A stretch of 64,000 nt of DNA from Comamonadaceae bacterium (GTDB lineage: Bacteria; Pseudomonadota; Gammaproteobacteria; Burkholderiales; Burkholderiaceae_C): the NCBI GenBank assembly GCA_027488215.1, contig JAIYCB010000011.1, positions 1 to 64,000 of the forward strand, in the 5' to 3' direction. The translations under genes were made by a program, and so were the position numbers. The notes beneath the pieces are model-generated. The model had not been told where the DNA came from. It worked only from the letters and a program-made list of their open reading frames with translations, and did not search any database. Shown in pieces: positions 18,119 to 27,336 of this stretch; positions within the stretch are counted from its first letter, which is position 1, and each line of letters opens with the position of its first letter.

Positions 18119-19261
18119 GTGACCCATTCAAACCCGACACCTCAAGCCGACCTCGCCTTGCAAAGTGCCCTGAACCTGGCCCGCCAGGCTCTCTGGTTGA
18201 CCTCACCCAACCCGAGAGTGGGTTGCATGATCACCTCCGCAAATGGCACGGTGCTGGGCCAAGGCCATACCCAACGCGCTGGCGGGTCGCACGCCGAAAT
18301 CATGGCGCTGCGCGATGCGACCGCACGCGGTCACAGTGTGCACGGTGCAACCGCTTGGGTCACGCTGGAGCCCTGCGCCCACCAGGGGCGCACGGGACCC
18401 TGTTGCGACGCGCTGGCTGCTGCAGGCATCCGTCGCGTGGTGGCGGCCGTGACCGATCCCAACCCAAAAGTCGCAGGCCAGGGCATGGCGCGGCTGGCTG
18501 CTGCGGGTGTACAGACCGAAATCTTGGACGCAAACAGTGACATCGCCGTAGCGGCGCGTGAACTGAACATTGGCTTTTTCAACCGGATGGAACGCGGCCT
18601 GCCCTGGGTGCGCATGAAGATCGCCGCCTCACTCGATGGACAAACCGCCCTGCAAAACGGCCAAAGCCAGTGGATCACAAGCCCAACTGCCCGCACCGAT
18701 GGGCATGCGTGGCGAGCTCGCGCCTGCGCCATCCTGACGGGCATTGGCACCGTGCTCGAAGACAATCCGCTGCTCAATGTGCGCGGTTTGAACACGCCAC
18801 GCCAGCCGCACCTGGTGGTGGTGGACAGCCGCCTGAACATGCCCCTCAATGCCAAGCTGCTCGACACCCAAGGCACCGGCGACCAGGCCAGGCAGATCTG
18901 GATTTACACCGCAACGACCGAACACCCGGACAAACGCGCTGCGCTGTCCGCACGGGGCGTGACCGTGATCGACTGCGCCGGACCTGGTGGCAAGGTTGAT
19001 TTGTCTGCGATGTTGAGAGATCTGGCCCGGCGTGAGATCAATGAACTGCATGTGGAGGCCGGACACAAGCTCAACGGCTCATTCATCCGCGAAGGGCTGG
19101 TGGACGAATTTTTGATTTACCTCGCCCCTCAACTCCTGGGCTCTGGCCAAGGCATGGCCAATTTACCGGTGATGACGGCACTGAGCGACTCGGTCAAGCT
19201 CGCTTTTCACACAGTAGACCGAGTTGGGCCAGATCTGCGCCTGTTGCTGCGCAGGGCATGA
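18119..19261 (+). CDS. ribD: Bifunctional riboflavin biosynthesis deaminase/reductase
   Basis: Two-domain enzyme that deaminates and then reduces the GTP-cyclohydrolase II product on the way to riboflavin. The deaminase half shows the zinc/catalytic HAEIMAL and the LEPCAHQGRTGPCCDAL motif; the reductase half carries MKIAASLDGQTAL and the NELHVEAGHKLNGSF segment. I chose the GTG start (protein MTHSNPTP) because the first 43 codons of the track frame overlap pilV and look non-coding. That gives 380 residues, normal for RibD. No FMN riboswitch lies upstream; the gap is only 22 bp. Confidence 0.94.
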   Translation: MTHSNPTPQADLALQSALNLARQALWLTSPNPRVGCMITSANGTVLGQGHTQRAGGSHAEIMALRDATARGHSVHGATAWVTLEPCAHQGRTGPCCDALAAAGIRRVVAAVTDPNPKVAGQGMARLAAAGVQTEILDANSDIAVAARELNIGFFNRMERGLPWVRMKIAASLDGQTALQNGQSQWITSPTARTDGHAWRARACAILTGIGTVLEDNPLLNVRGLNTPRQPHLVVVDSRLNMPLNAKLLDTQGTGDQARQIWIYTATTEHPDKRAALSARGVTVIDCAGPGGKVDLSAMLRDLARREINELHVEAGHKLNGSFIREGLVDEFLIYLAPQLLGSGQGMANLPVMTALSDSVKLAFHTVDRVGPDLRLLLRRA

Positions 19262-19278
19262 AGCATTAAAACGACGCA

Positions 19279-19950
19279 TCAGAACGCCAGCGTCTTCACC
19301 CCTGCAGATGTCCCCAGCAAGCACACCTGTGCTTTTTGCAGAGCAAACACCCCCACGGTGACCACACCAGGCCACTGGCTGACTTCGGTCTCAAACGCCA
19401 CCGGGTCGGTGATCTTCAAGCCTTTAACGTCCAGAATATGCTGCCCGTTGTCGGTCACCAACGGCTGGCCCTCTTTTTGGCGCACCACGGCGCTGCCGCC
19501 CATGGCTGCAAACTGTCGCATCACGCGGGCCGTGGCCATGGGAATGACTTCGACTGGCAAAGGGAACGCTCCCAAAGCATCGACCAACTTGCTCTCGTCA
19601 GCAATGCAGACAAACTGCTTGCTCTGCGCCGCCACAATTTTTTCTCGGGTGAGCGCTGCACCGCCGCCCTTGACCATGTGGCCCTTATGGTCAATTTCGT
19701 CCGCGCCGTCAATGTAGACCGACAAGCTCTCGACCTCATTGCTGTCGAACACTGGGATACCCAGGGCTTTGAGGCGCACGGTGGAAGCCTCGGAGCTGGA
19801 CACAGCGCCCTTGATCTGGTCTTTCATCGTGGCCAAGGCGTCGATAAATTTGTTGACGGTGGAGCCGGTCCCCACGCCAACGATCTCGCCAGGAACAACG
19901 TATTTCAGGGCGGCTTGGCCCACCAGGGCTTTGAGTTCGTCTTGGGTCAT
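19279..19950 (-). CDS. rpiA: Ribose-5-phosphate isomerase A
   Basis: Interconverts ribose 5-phosphate and ribulose 5-phosphate in the pentose phosphate pathway. The 223-residue protein from MTQDELKAL contains [13 protein letters not shown], the catalytic DGADEID loop and [11 protein letters not shown]. The track frame extends 31 codons further into the shared promoter region with pyrD; that extension is not typical of RpiA. It is convergent with ribD and divergent from pyrD. Confidence 0.96.
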   Translation of the reverse strand: MTQDELKALVGQAALKYVVPGEIVGVGTGSTVNKFIDALATMKDQIKGAVSSSEASTVRLKALGIPVFDSNEVESLSVYIDGADEIDHKGHMVKGGGAALTREKIVAAQSKQFVCIADESKLVDALGAFPLPVEVIPMATARVMRQFAAMGGSAVVRQKEGQPLVTDNGQHILDVKGLKITDPVAFETEVSQWPGVVTVGVFALQKAQVCLLGTSAGVKTLAF

Positions 19951-20042
19951 GGGATCGGGTGTGGGTAAAAAATAGAAGTACGTCTGGGTTTGAGACAATC
20001 GGACGAATTGTTGACAACGCCTTTGCTGTCCGGAATTATCCA

Positions 20043-21086
20043 ATGTCCCTGATCCCCTACGCCTTCGCTCGCCCCTTTTTGTTCAAAATGGACCCCGAGG
20101 CGGCCCATGACCTGACCATCGAAGGCTTGGCCCGTACCCAAAACACACCTCTCGACTGCGCTTACCGCCAGCCCTTTGTGGCCCAACCCATTACGCTGGC
20201 GGGTCTGCACTTTCCCAACCGGGTGGGCATGGCCGCAGGCTTGGACAAAAACGCCCGCTGCATTGACGGCCTGGGCGCTATGGGCTTTGGCTTTGTCGAA
20301 GTCGGTACCGTGACGCCCAAGGCACAACCCGGCAACCCAAAACCCCGCATGTTCCGCCTGCCCGAGGCCAACGCCCTGATCAACCGCTTGGGTTTCAACA
20401 ACGACGGGCTGGACGCCTTCATCGCCAACGTCAAACGATCCAAATTTCGCCAGCAAGGTCGCCTGTTGGGCCTGAACATCGGCAAGAACGCCACCACTCC
20501 GATTGAAAATGCCACGGACGATTATTTGATCGCGTTGGCAGGCGTCTACCCGCATGCCGACTACGTGACGGTGAACATCTCCAGCCCCAACACCAAGAAT
20601 CTGCGCGCCCTGCAAAGTGACGATGCGCTCGACGGTCTGCTGGGCGCCTTGGTGGCACGGCGTGAAGAACTGGCCGCAGAATATGGTCGCCGCGTGCCCA
20701 TGTTCCTCAAAATCGCCCCCGATCTGGACGAGACGCAAGTGGGCGTGATCGCCGCCACGCTGCAAAAGCACGGCATGGACGGCGTGATCGCCACCAACAC
20801 CACGCTGGCGCGCGACGCCGTCAGCGGCCTGCCGCATGCCGAAGAAATGGGCGGCCTGTCCGGCTCGCCCGTGCTCGAAGGCAGCAACCGCGTGATCCGC
20901 GGCCTGCGCGCCGCATTGGGAAAAGATTTCCCCATCATCGGCGTGGGTGGGATCCTGAGCGGGCACGACGCGATTTCAAAAATAGAAGCCGGGGCCGACG
21001 TGGTGCAGATCTACACCGGCCTCATTTACAAAGGCCCGGCGCTGGTGACCGAAGTAGCGAGCGCCTTGCAGCAGATGAAGCGCTGA
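20043..21086 (+). CDS. pyrD: Dihydroorotate dehydrogenase (quinone), class 2
   Basis: Membrane-associated flavoenzyme that oxidises dihydroorotate to orotate in pyrimidine synthesis and passes electrons to quinone. It is 347 residues long from [11 protein letters not shown]. The N-terminal helical quinone tunnel is present, then [13 protein letters not shown], the catalytic serine in [13 protein letters not shown], and the FMN-binding [11 protein letters not shown]. The class 2 type is shown by the N-terminal extension and Ser base. Confidence 0.96.
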   Translation: MSLIPYAFARPFLFKMDPEAAHDLTIEGLARTQNTPLDCAYRQPFVAQPITLAGLHFPNRVGMAAGLDKNARCIDGLGAMGFGFVEVGTVTPKAQPGNPKPRMFRLPEANALINRLGFNNDGLDAFIANVKRSKFRQQGRLLGLNIGKNATTPIENATDDYLIALAGVYPHADYVTVNISSPNTKNLRALQSDDALDGLLGALVARREELAAEYGRRVPMFLKIAPDLDETQVGVIAATLQKHGMDGVIATNTTLARDAVSGLPHAEEMGGLSGSPVLEGSNRVIRGLRAALGKDFPIIGVGGILSGHDAISKIEAGADVVQIYTGLIYKGPALVTEVASALQQMKR

Positions 21087-21090
21087 AAAC

Positions 21091-21906
21091 TCAGTCCTTG
21101 AAATACACCAGCTGGTGCGTGCTCGCCAGCAACTGCCCTTCGGGGCTCCACAGCTCGCCAGTCTGGTCAAAATAGCCGTGGCGGTAGTTGAGCGCCTTGG
21201 CCACGCCCAGCACATGGCGCGTGCCCACCTGCGCCAACAAAGCGCTGTCGGCGTGGAAATAGGTGGTGAGGGACACCGTGCCAATCAGGGCACGGCGGCG
21301 ACGGCGGATGTAGATGCGCGGGAAGAAACTGTCACTGATGGCGACCAAAGACGCAAAGTCCATCGCACGCTCAGGTTCGTCCCGCACCCACAGGGTCGAA
21401 CGGGAATGGGCTTGCTCTTGCTCATCGAAGGCTGCGGGGAATGCGCCTTCCACAAAGCGCATGTCATAGCGCTGCGGCCAGGCGGGCATGCCTTTCACAG
21501 GCATGCGGGGCACTGCATCGGGAGCAGGCACATGGGCGGGCATCACCGCTTCCACATCTGACCAAGTCTCGCGCCGCACAGCAAACACCGCAGTGGCAGT
21601 GGCCACCACGCCTTCCGTCTGATGGGCTTCGATGATCCAGTGCTGGGTCGATCGGTTGGTCCGCACGGGCCGCGCCAAAAAACGGATCATGCCATCGGCC
21701 ACCGGGGCCGCAAAGTTGACTGTCAGGGCCACGGGTTCACCCAAGCGCTCGGGGTGCAGCATGGCCGATTGCAGCAACTGCGCGGAAGTGGTCCCACCAA
21801 AGGGCCCGACCATGTTGGCGTAGGCAGGGTGGGTCGCGCCTGTGAATTCATGGGGCGCGATGGTGTGCAGGTCAATGGCTTCGTCAAGTGGGTGCATGCT
21901 CATCAT
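21091..21906 (-). CDS. Acyl-CoA thioesterase family protein (double hotdog)
   Basis: A 271-residue protein with two hotdog-like halves. The first contains FGGTTSAQLLQSA and the NFAAPVADG segment; the second contains RDEPERAMDFASLVAISDSFFPRI and SLTTYFHADSA. This architecture matches the TesB-like thioesterase family that hydrolyses acyl-CoA. The physiological substrate is unknown. It converges with pyrD with only 4 bp between stops and is on the same strand as the FAD oxidoreductase upstream. Confidence 0.82.
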   Translation of the reverse strand: MMSMHPLDEAIDLHTIAPHEFTGATHPAYANMVGPFGGTTSAQLLQSAMLHPERLGEPVALTVNFAAPVADGMIRFLARPVRTNRSTQHWIIEAHQTEGVVATATAVFAVRRETWSDVEAVMPAHVPAPDAVPRMPVKGMPAWPQRYDMRFVEGAFPAAFDEQEQAHSRSTLWVRDEPERAMDFASLVAISDSFFPRIYIRRRRRALIGTVSLTTYFHADSALLAQVGTRHVLGVAKALNYRHGYFDQTGELWSPEGQLLASTHQLVYFKD

Positions 21907-21946
21907 GATAGGTGCGCCCTGATGCCCTGCGCTGTCTCACAAGCGA

Positions 21947-23071
21947 TCAGCCCAACCGAGCGCAGACCTCGGTACCTATGGCCAATGAACTCGTAAGGCC
22001 CGGCGATTCGATGCCCAGCAGGTTGACGAGACCAGGCACACCATGCTCGGCGGGCCCTTGGATCATGAAGTCGGCCGCTGCTTCGTGGGGCGCGTTGATT
22101 TTGGGGCGCATGCCTGCGTAGCCCGGCTGCAGGGCGCCGTCGGCCAAGTCGGGCCAGTACTTGCGCACCTCGGCATAAAAGGCGTCGCCTCGGCGCGGGT
22201 CGACTTGCAAGTCGGCGGGGTCGTCCACCCATTGCACATCCGGGCCAAACTTGGCCTGCCCCCCCAGATCGAGCGTGAGGTGCACGCCCAAACCGGCTTT
22301 TTCGGGCACGGGGTAAATCAGGCGGGAAAACGGGGCCTTGCCCGCCAGCGTGAAATAGTTGCCCTTAGCGTAATGGGCATGGGGCAACAGATTTTTGTCC
22401 AGCCCGTCCATACCCCGCGCGATCGCTACAGCGTGCAGCCCAGCGGCATTGACCAGCACCTTGCACGCCAGCTCGGTGCCGTCTTGTGTGCACACACGAA
22501 TCGGGTGGCTGGCCGTGCCTTGCCGCACGCCGATGTGCTGCACAGGTGAGACCAGCGCCAGCAGGCCACCGGCGTTTTCCATGTCGCCTTGCAGGGCGAG
22601 CATGTAGCCGTGACTGTCAATCACCCCGGTGCTGGGCGAAAGCAGCGCCGCTTCGCAAGCCAGCGCAGGCTCCAGAGCCTGGGCCTGGGCAGCCGTGAGT
22701 TTTTGCAAATCGTGCACGCCGTTGGCCGCGGCTTTGGCCATGATGCCGTCCAGCGCCTGCACTTGCTCGGGGTTGGTGGCCACGATCAGCTTGCCAAGCC
22801 GCTGATGCGCCACGCCGCGCTCGGCGCAATACGCGTAAAGCATTTGCTTGCCCTGCACACACAACCGCGCCTTGAGCGAGCCAGCCGGGTAATAAATGCC
22901 CGCGTGAATGACCTCGCTATTGCGCGAGCTGGTGCCCGTGCCGATGGCATTTTCCGATTCGAGCACGAGCACCTCGCGACCCGACAGCGCCAGCGCGCGC
23001 GCCACCGCCAAGCCGACCACGCCGGCACCGATCACCACAGCATCCACTTGTTCCACATCCACCTCGCACAT
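21947..23071 (-). CDS. FAD-dependent oxidoreductase, LhgO-like
   Basis: A 374-residue DAO-family flavoprotein. The Rossmann FAD motif is [19 protein letters not shown] near residues 12-30, and the following [15 protein letters not shown] segment is characteristic of L-2-hydroxyglutarate dehydrogenase/oxidase relatives. No membrane anchor is visible. Oxidation of L-2-hydroxyglutarate is the likely reaction by family resemblance, but other 2-hydroxy acids are possible. Confidence 0.83.
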   Translation of the reverse strand: MCEVDVEQVDAVVIGAGVVGLAVARALALSGREVLVLESENAIGTGTSSRNSEVIHAGIYYPAGSLKARLCVQGKQMLYAYCAERGVAHQRLGKLIVATNPEQVQALDGIMAKAAANGVHDLQKLTAAQAQALEPALACEAALLSPSTGVIDSHGYMLALQGDMENAGGLLALVSPVQHIGVRQGTASHPIRVCTQDGTELACKVLVNAAGLHAVAIARGMDGLDKNLLPHAHYAKGNYFTLAGKAPFSRLIYPVPEKAGLGVHLTLDLGGQAKFGPDVQWVDDPADLQVDPRRGDAFYAEVRKYWPDLADGALQPGYAGMRPKINAPHEAAADFMIQGPAEHGVPGLVNLLGIESPGLTSSLAIGTEVCARLG

Positions 23072-23196
23072 TCAAAGTTTTCCCCGCATTGTGGCCGATG
23101 GACCTTGGGGTACCACCCCGGCCACTGACACCCGCAAGACAGACACACGAGCGTCCCCCGGGCAGACTGGTAAATATTCAACAAGGAGACCGATTC

Positions 23197-23958
23197 ATGT
23201 CACTGTTCAATCTCAAAGGAAAAGTCGCCGTCGTCACGGGCTCCAGCCGGGGCATTGGCCGATCCATCGCGCAACAGCTGGCCAAGCAAGGCGCCAAAGT
23301 GGTTGTGTCCAGCCGCAAGCAAGACGCCTGCGAGGTGGTGGTCAAGGAGATCCAGGCCGCAGGCGGCGAAGCCATGGCCATTGCCGCCAGCATCTCCAAC
23401 AAGGAGCAGCTGCAAAACCTGATCGAGCAAACGCGCCAGGCCTGGGGCCCCATCGACATTTTGGTGTGCAATGCGGCCACCAACCCCTATTACGGCCCCA
23501 CCACCGGCATGAGCGACGAGGTATTCGACAAGGTCATGCGCAACAACGTGCTGTCCAACACCTGGCTCTGCAACATGGTCTATCCGGACATGAAGGCCAA
23601 AAAGGATGGCGCCATCGTGATCGTGTCGTCGATTGGCGGCCTGCATGGTTCGGCCGTGATCGGGGCCTACAACATCTCCAAGGCGGCCGACATGCAGCTG
23701 GCGCGCAATCTGGCGGTCGAATGGGGGCCGGACAACATCCGGGTGAACTGCATCGCGCCGGGTCTGATCAAGACAGACTTTGCCAAGGCCTTGCATGAGG
23801 ATCCGGTGATGAGCGCCAAGTACAACAGTGAAACGCCGCTGCGCCGCATGGGCGAGCCGGATGACATTGGTGGTGTGGCGGTGTTTTTGGCGAGCCCGGC
23901 TGGGCAGTACGTGACGGGGCAGACCATCGTGGCGGATGGGGGGATGATGATTCGCTGA
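23197..23958 (+). CDS. Short-chain dehydrogenase/reductase (SDR)
   Basis: A 253-residue classical SDR with the nucleotide-binding TGSSRGIG motif near residues 14-21, CNAATN, and the catalytic serine/tyrosine/lysine (IVSSIGG ... YNISKAA). The C-terminal GGMMIR end is typical of FabG-like enzymes. The ATG is preceded by AAGGAGA, so the 36-codon upstream extension in the track was dropped. Substrate is unknown. A large hairpin with a conserved loop begins 30 bp after the stop. Confidence 0.9.
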   Translation: MSLFNLKGKVAVVTGSSRGIGRSIAQQLAKQGAKVVVSSRKQDACEVVVKEIQAAGGEAMAIAASISNKEQLQNLIEQTRQAWGPIDILVCNAATNPYYGPTTGMSDEVFDKVMRNNVLSNTWLCNMVYPDMKAKKDGAIVIVSSIGGLHGSAVIGAYNISKAADMQLARNLAVEWGPDNIRVNCIAPGLIKTDFAKALHEDPVMSAKYNSETPLRRMGEPDDIGGVAVFLASPAGQYVTGQTIVADGGMMIR

Positions 23959-23988
23959 CTCTGTTGAGATTTCGGTTCTGCTTGTGCC

Positions 23989-24064
23989 GCTGAGCATGGG
24001 CTGGGGCCGGGCGCCTCATGAGGGAGTACCCAAAATCGGCGCACGGCCCCAGCCCATGCTCAGC
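23989..24064 (+). repeat. 76-nt hairpin element, copy 1 (conserved 22-nt loop)
   Basis: A perfect 21-bp stem (GCTGAGCATGGGCTGGGGCC...), one G/A mismatch and a further 5 bp enclose the 22-nt loop TCATGAGGGAGTACCCAAAATC. It starts 30 bp after the SDR stop codon, on the sense strand. No T-run follows, so it is not a classical intrinsic terminator. The same loop occurs in copy 2, with a different stem sequence. Confidence 0.85.
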
Positions 24065-24157
24065 TCAGTGGTCGATCTGAAAGTCCAACAAGGCAGCGGT
24101 TTGTTGGCTCGGGTCACACCATTTTTCTGAGGGGCATTCACCTTTGGCCCAGAAAGC

Positions 24158-24183
24158 AAAAAGCCCGCACAAGCGGGCTTTTT
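24158..24183. terminator. Bidirectional intrinsic terminator
   Basis: AAAAAGCCCGC-ACAA-GCGGGCTTTTT is a perfect GC-rich hairpin with A and T tracts on either side, so it should stop transcripts in both directions. It lies between the convergent SDR and sodB genes, 20 bp past the sodB stop. Confidence 0.92.
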
Positions 24184-24202
24184 GACTTGGAGAAAACCTC
24201 GA

Positions 24203-24784
24203 TCAGCCGAAGTTCTTCTCGGCAAACGACCAGTTCACCAGCTTGTCGAGGAATGTCTCAACGAACTTGGGGCGCATGTTGCGGTAGTCGATGTAGTAGG
24301 CGTGTTCCCAGACGTCCACGGTCAACAAAGCGGTGTCGCCTGTGGTCAGGGGGGTGCCCGCTGCGCCCATGTTGACAATGTCAACCGAGCCATCGGCTTT
24401 CTTGACCAGCCATGTCCAGCCGGAGCCGAAGTTGCCCACGGCACTCTTGACGAAGGCTTCTTTGAAGGCGGCGTAGCTGCCGAACTTGGCGTTGATCGCT
24501 GCAGCCAGCGCGCCTGTGGGCTCGCCGCCGCCGTTGGGCTTCATGCAGTTCCAGAAGAAGGTGTGGTTCCAGATTTGGGCGGAGTTGTTGTAGATGCCAC
24601 CGCTGGATTTTTTGATGATCTCTTCGAGGGACATGCTCTCGAATTCAGTGCCTTTTTGCAGGTTGTTCAGGTTCACGACGTAAGCGTTGTGGTGCTTGCC
24701 GTGGTGAAACTCCAGGGTTTCCTGGCTGTAGTGAGGGGCCAAAGCGTCGATCGCGTAAGGCAGTGCGGGCAAGGTGTGTTCCAT
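24203..24784 (-). CDS. sodB: Superoxide dismutase [Fe]
   Basis: Converts superoxide to oxygen and hydrogen peroxide in the cytoplasm. The 193 residues include the metal-binding histidines in [12 protein letters not shown] and [10 protein letters not shown], and Asp/His in [13 protein letters not shown]. Residue patterns (no signal peptide, HTFFWNCM) fit the iron type, though Fe/Mn preference cannot be proved from sequence alone. It has its own terminator. The surrounding 1 kb is bracketed by two copies of an unusual hairpin element. Confidence 0.96.
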   Translation of the reverse strand: MEHTLPALPYAIDALAPHYSQETLEFHHGKHHNAYVVNLNNLQKGTEFESMSLEEIIKKSSGGIYNNSAQIWNHTFFWNCMKPNGGGEPTGALAAAINAKFGSYAAFKEAFVKSAVGNFGSGWTWLVKKADGSVDIVNMGAAGTPLTTGDTALLTVDVWEHAYYIDYRNMRPKFVETFLDKLVNWSFAEKNFG

Positions 24785-24906
24785 GAGGGGTCCTTTTGTT
24801 GTTGCGGGTTAAAAAAGTAATTAATGCATTTTAGGGGAGCGCGATGCCCCTTACGGTATTGAGGGTCACTGTAGAGGTTTGCGGGGATGTTGATCTGAAA
24901 CACATC

Positions 24907-24982
24907 GCCTTGGCGGGGTGGGGCCAGGGCGACGATTTTGGGTACTCCCTCATGAGGAGCCTTGGCCCCACCCCGTCAAGGC
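24907..24982 (-). repeat. 76-nt hairpin element, copy 2 (conserved 22-nt loop)
   Basis: Read on the minus strand, a 20-bp GC-rich stem (one G-U type pair) encloses a partly paired 7-nt collar and the loop TCATGAGGGAGTACCCAAAATC, identical to copy 1. It starts 17 bp after the xseA stop in the sense orientation of xseA. Total length is again 76 nt. No T-tract follows. Confidence 0.85.
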
Positions 24983-24999
24983 TTACCCCAAGGGCACCA

Positions 25000-26355
25000 T
25001 CAACGGGAGACAGTCAATGGCACCACGCCATCGGACAAAGTGGCCTGCACGCTCTGCCCGGGTTGAAACTGGTCGGCATGGGTCAACGCCTGACCCTTGT
25101 GGTCACTGAGCCAAGCATAGCCGCGCTCAAGCACCTGACGCGGGTCCACCGACGACAAACGCAAAGCGGCCCGCTCCAATCGCTCTGTGCGTTGCGGCAC
25201 CTGCTGAGCCCGATTGAACCCCAAACGATCGCTCAAGCGCTCCAATTGGTGGCCCTGCGCCATGAACTGACTGCGCACCCCTGTCTGCAAACGACTGCCC
25301 ATGCGGTCCAACCACTGGCTGTGCTGACCCAGCAAGGCTTGGGGACGGCTCAAGCGGTTCGCGATGGCGTTCAAGCGCATGTTCTGGCGCTCTTGCTGAC
25401 GGACCAAACCCACGCCCAACCGGGCTGCCACAGCGTCCAAGCGTTGCGCTTGGCGGTCTTGCTGGCGAATCAAGCCGCGGCTCAAGCGATGCTCCAGCAC
25501 CGACAATGCTTCAAGGCTCACGCCCCGGTCGGTTGCGGCCATCTCGGCTGCGGCCGTGGGCGTTGGGGCACGCACATCGGCCACAAAATCGGCTATGGTG
25601 AAATCCGTCTCGTGACCCACGCCGCAAATCAGCGGCACCGGACTTTGGGCCATGATCCGGGTCAGGTTTTCGTCGTTGAACGACCACAGGTCTTCCATCG
25701 AGCCGCCACCGCGCACCAGCAAGATCACGTCCACGGGCGGACACAGCGGGTTGTCCTCAGCCGTGAGGGCGTACATGTTTTGCAAAGCCTGCACCAGCGT
25801 GGCCGCAGCGCCAGCACCTTGCACCAAGGCCGGGGCCATGAGCACAGGGATGTGCGGCACCCGCCGCTGCAAGGCGGTCATCACGTCGTGCCAAGCGGCA
25901 GCGCCCAACGAAGTCACCACCCCAATGGCACGTGGCTGGGTGGGCAAAGCGCGTTTGTGAGCTGGGTCGAACAGACCCTCGGCTTCGAGCTTGGCCTTGA
26001 GGCGCAAAAACTGCTCAAAGAGCGCGCCCTGACCTGCGCGTTCCATGGATTCGACAATCAACTGCAAATCGCCTCGGGCTTCGTAAACTCCCAGGCGACC
26101 CCGCACCTCGACCAATTCCCCATCACGGGGAACAAAATCCAACAGGCTGGCGGCACGCCTGAACATGGCACAGCGGATCTGGCCGGTGTCGTCCTTGATC
26201 GAAAAATAACAATGCCCACTGGCTGCCCGCGAAAAGCCCGACAGTTCACCGCGAACGTTGACAGGATTGAACTGGGCATCAAGGGTATCGGCCACGGCGC
26301 GGCACAGTGCTGACACGGTCCAGGCTCGTGGGGGAGGCATTTCTGGCTGGCTCAT
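25000..26355 (-). CDS. xseA: Exodeoxyribonuclease VII large subunit
   Basis: Catalytic subunit of the single-strand-specific exonuclease VII. The N-terminal OB-fold (VNVRGELSGFSRAASGHCYFSIKDD) is followed by the nuclease domain with IGVVTSLGAAAWHDVM and LLVRGGGSMEDLWSFNDE, and then a long helical coiled-coil region. It is 451 residues from MSQPEMPPPRAW; the track adds 29 unlikely codons. The xseB partner is not in this window. Confidence 0.95.
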   Translation of the reverse strand: MSQPEMPPPRAWTVSALCRAVADTLDAQFNPVNVRGELSGFSRAASGHCYFSIKDDTGQIRCAMFRRAASLLDFVPRDGELVEVRGRLGVYEARGDLQLIVESMERAGQGALFEQFLRLKAKLEAEGLFDPAHKRALPTQPRAIGVVTSLGAAAWHDVMTALQRRVPHIPVLMAPALVQGAGAAATLVQALQNMYALTAEDNPLCPPVDVILLVRGGGSMEDLWSFNDENLTRIMAQSPVPLICGVGHETDFTIADFVADVRAPTPTAAAEMAATDRGVSLEALSVLEHRLSRGLIRQQDRQAQRLDAVAARLGVGLVRQQERQNMRLNAIANRLSRPQALLGQHSQWLDRMGSRLQTGVRSQFMAQGHQLERLSDRLGFNRAQQVPQRTERLERAALRLSSVDPRQVLERGYAWLSDHKGQALTHADQFQPGQSVQATLSDGVVPLTVSR

Positions 26356-26707
26356 GCCCTCGATTGTCCTACAGGCTGAAGACGCAAATTCAAAGGCGTT
26401 TTCTGCCAGTCTTCCACAGACATGACCAAGGTCCTCCGCCACACCACAAGGCTAACCCGGTGGTTTGACCACGAGATAAGTGGTTGATTCAATTGGTTTT
26501 TTAATTATTTAATTTTATCTATCAGATACATATAAAGCTTTAAAAAATAAATTTCATCGGAAAACCCAAACTTCTTCACAAAGTTATCCACAGCGACGCA
26601 GAGCGATTGAATGCTTGTCAGCCTGCTTCTGACCAGGTGCTTACAGCATCCACCATCATTCATAATGATGCTCTTTTGACACTTTACCCCTCAAAGAAGG
26701 AACTGTT
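26356..26707. other. Intergenic region xseA / exbB
   Basis: A divergent 350-bp region with a very AT-rich core (26490-26560), one perfect DnaA-box 9-mer TTATCCACA at 26584-26592, and a Fur-box-like palindrome near the exbB start (listed separately). No gene is supported. Confidence 0.5.
26652..26672 (+). promoter_or_regulatory. Fur-box-like palindrome upstream of exbB
   Basis: CATCATT-CAT-AATGATG is a perfect 7-bp inverted repeat resembling the GATAATGATAATCATTATC Fur box. It lies about 36 bp before the exbB start, where iron-regulated control of a TonB-energising system would be expected. Confidence 0.6.
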
Positions 26708-27325
26708 TTGTTATCCATCATTCAAGCCGCTGGATGGCCCATCTGGCCGCTGATCTTTTGCTCCATTTTGGCTTTGGCCTTGATCCTGGAGCGTTTGTTT
26801 CAGCTGCGCGAGTACAAGGTCATGCCTCCCCGAACCTTGGAACAGGCTTTTGAAATCGCCCGACAGCGTGTTGCACCCGAAGAAAACGTCCTGCAACTTG
26901 AGAAAAAAGGGGTTTTAGGTCCGGTTTTGGCGAGTGGCCTGCGGTGCCTGCAAAAAAATCCAGCTGCTTCGGATGAGGACATTCGTGCACACATGGAAAT
27001 AGCAGGTCGCTTGGCCGGACGACAACTGGAGCGTTACCTGACGGCGCTTGGGACGATCGCCTCCGCAGCTCCCCTGCTGGGCTTGCTTGGCACCGTGATA
27101 GGCATGATCGAAATTTTCGCTGGGCAAACTGCAGGTAGCAGCCAACCTGCCCAAGTGGCCTACGGTATTTCAATAGCTCTGTACAACACAGCATTTGGTT
27201 TGATCGTGGCCATTCCAGCACTGATGTTCTGGCGCTACTTCAGGACGCTGGTGGACAATATGCTGCTGTCGCTGGAAGTGGCCAGCGAACAATTTGCCCG
27301 CCACTTGGCTCAATTGCGTCATTGA
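26708..27325 (+). CDS. exbB: ExbB/TolQ/MotA family proton channel
   Basis: Inner-membrane component that, with ExbD, converts proton motive force into TonB movement for siderophore, heme or vitamin uptake. The 205 residues show an N-terminal membrane helix (WPIWPLIFCSILALALILE) and two central ones, including the conserved SAAPLLGLLGTVIGMIEIF. The start is TTG after AAGGAA. exbD begins at about the exbB stop. No tonB is adjacent. A Fur-like site upstream suggests iron control. Confidence 0.9.
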   Translation: MLSIIQAAGWPIWPLIFCSILALALILERLFQLREYKVMPPRTLEQAFEIARQRVAPEENVLQLEKKGVLGPVLASGLRCLQKNPAASDEDIRAHMEIAGRLAGRQLERYLTALGTIASAAPLLGLLGTVIGMIEIFAGQTAGSSQPAQVAYGISIALYNTAFGLIVAIPALMFWRYFRTLVDNMLLSLEVASEQFARHLAQLRH

Positions 27326-27336
27326 ACGAGCACGCT

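Noticed and set aside
23989-24064. Ordinary rho-independent terminator
   Set aside because: No T-tract follows, and the conserved loop with a differing stem in a second copy needs another explanation. A normal terminator is at 24158-24183.
23989-24982. sodB as cargo of a composite mobile unit bounded by the hairpins
   Set aside because: No transposase or target-site duplication is visible, and each hairpin is better explained by its position behind a gene. Kept as a hairpin finding only.
26584-26592. Possible oriC because of AT-rich DNA plus a DnaA box
   Set aside because: Only one box is present and there is no dnaA/dnaN/gidA neighbourhood. Better explained as promoter DNA.
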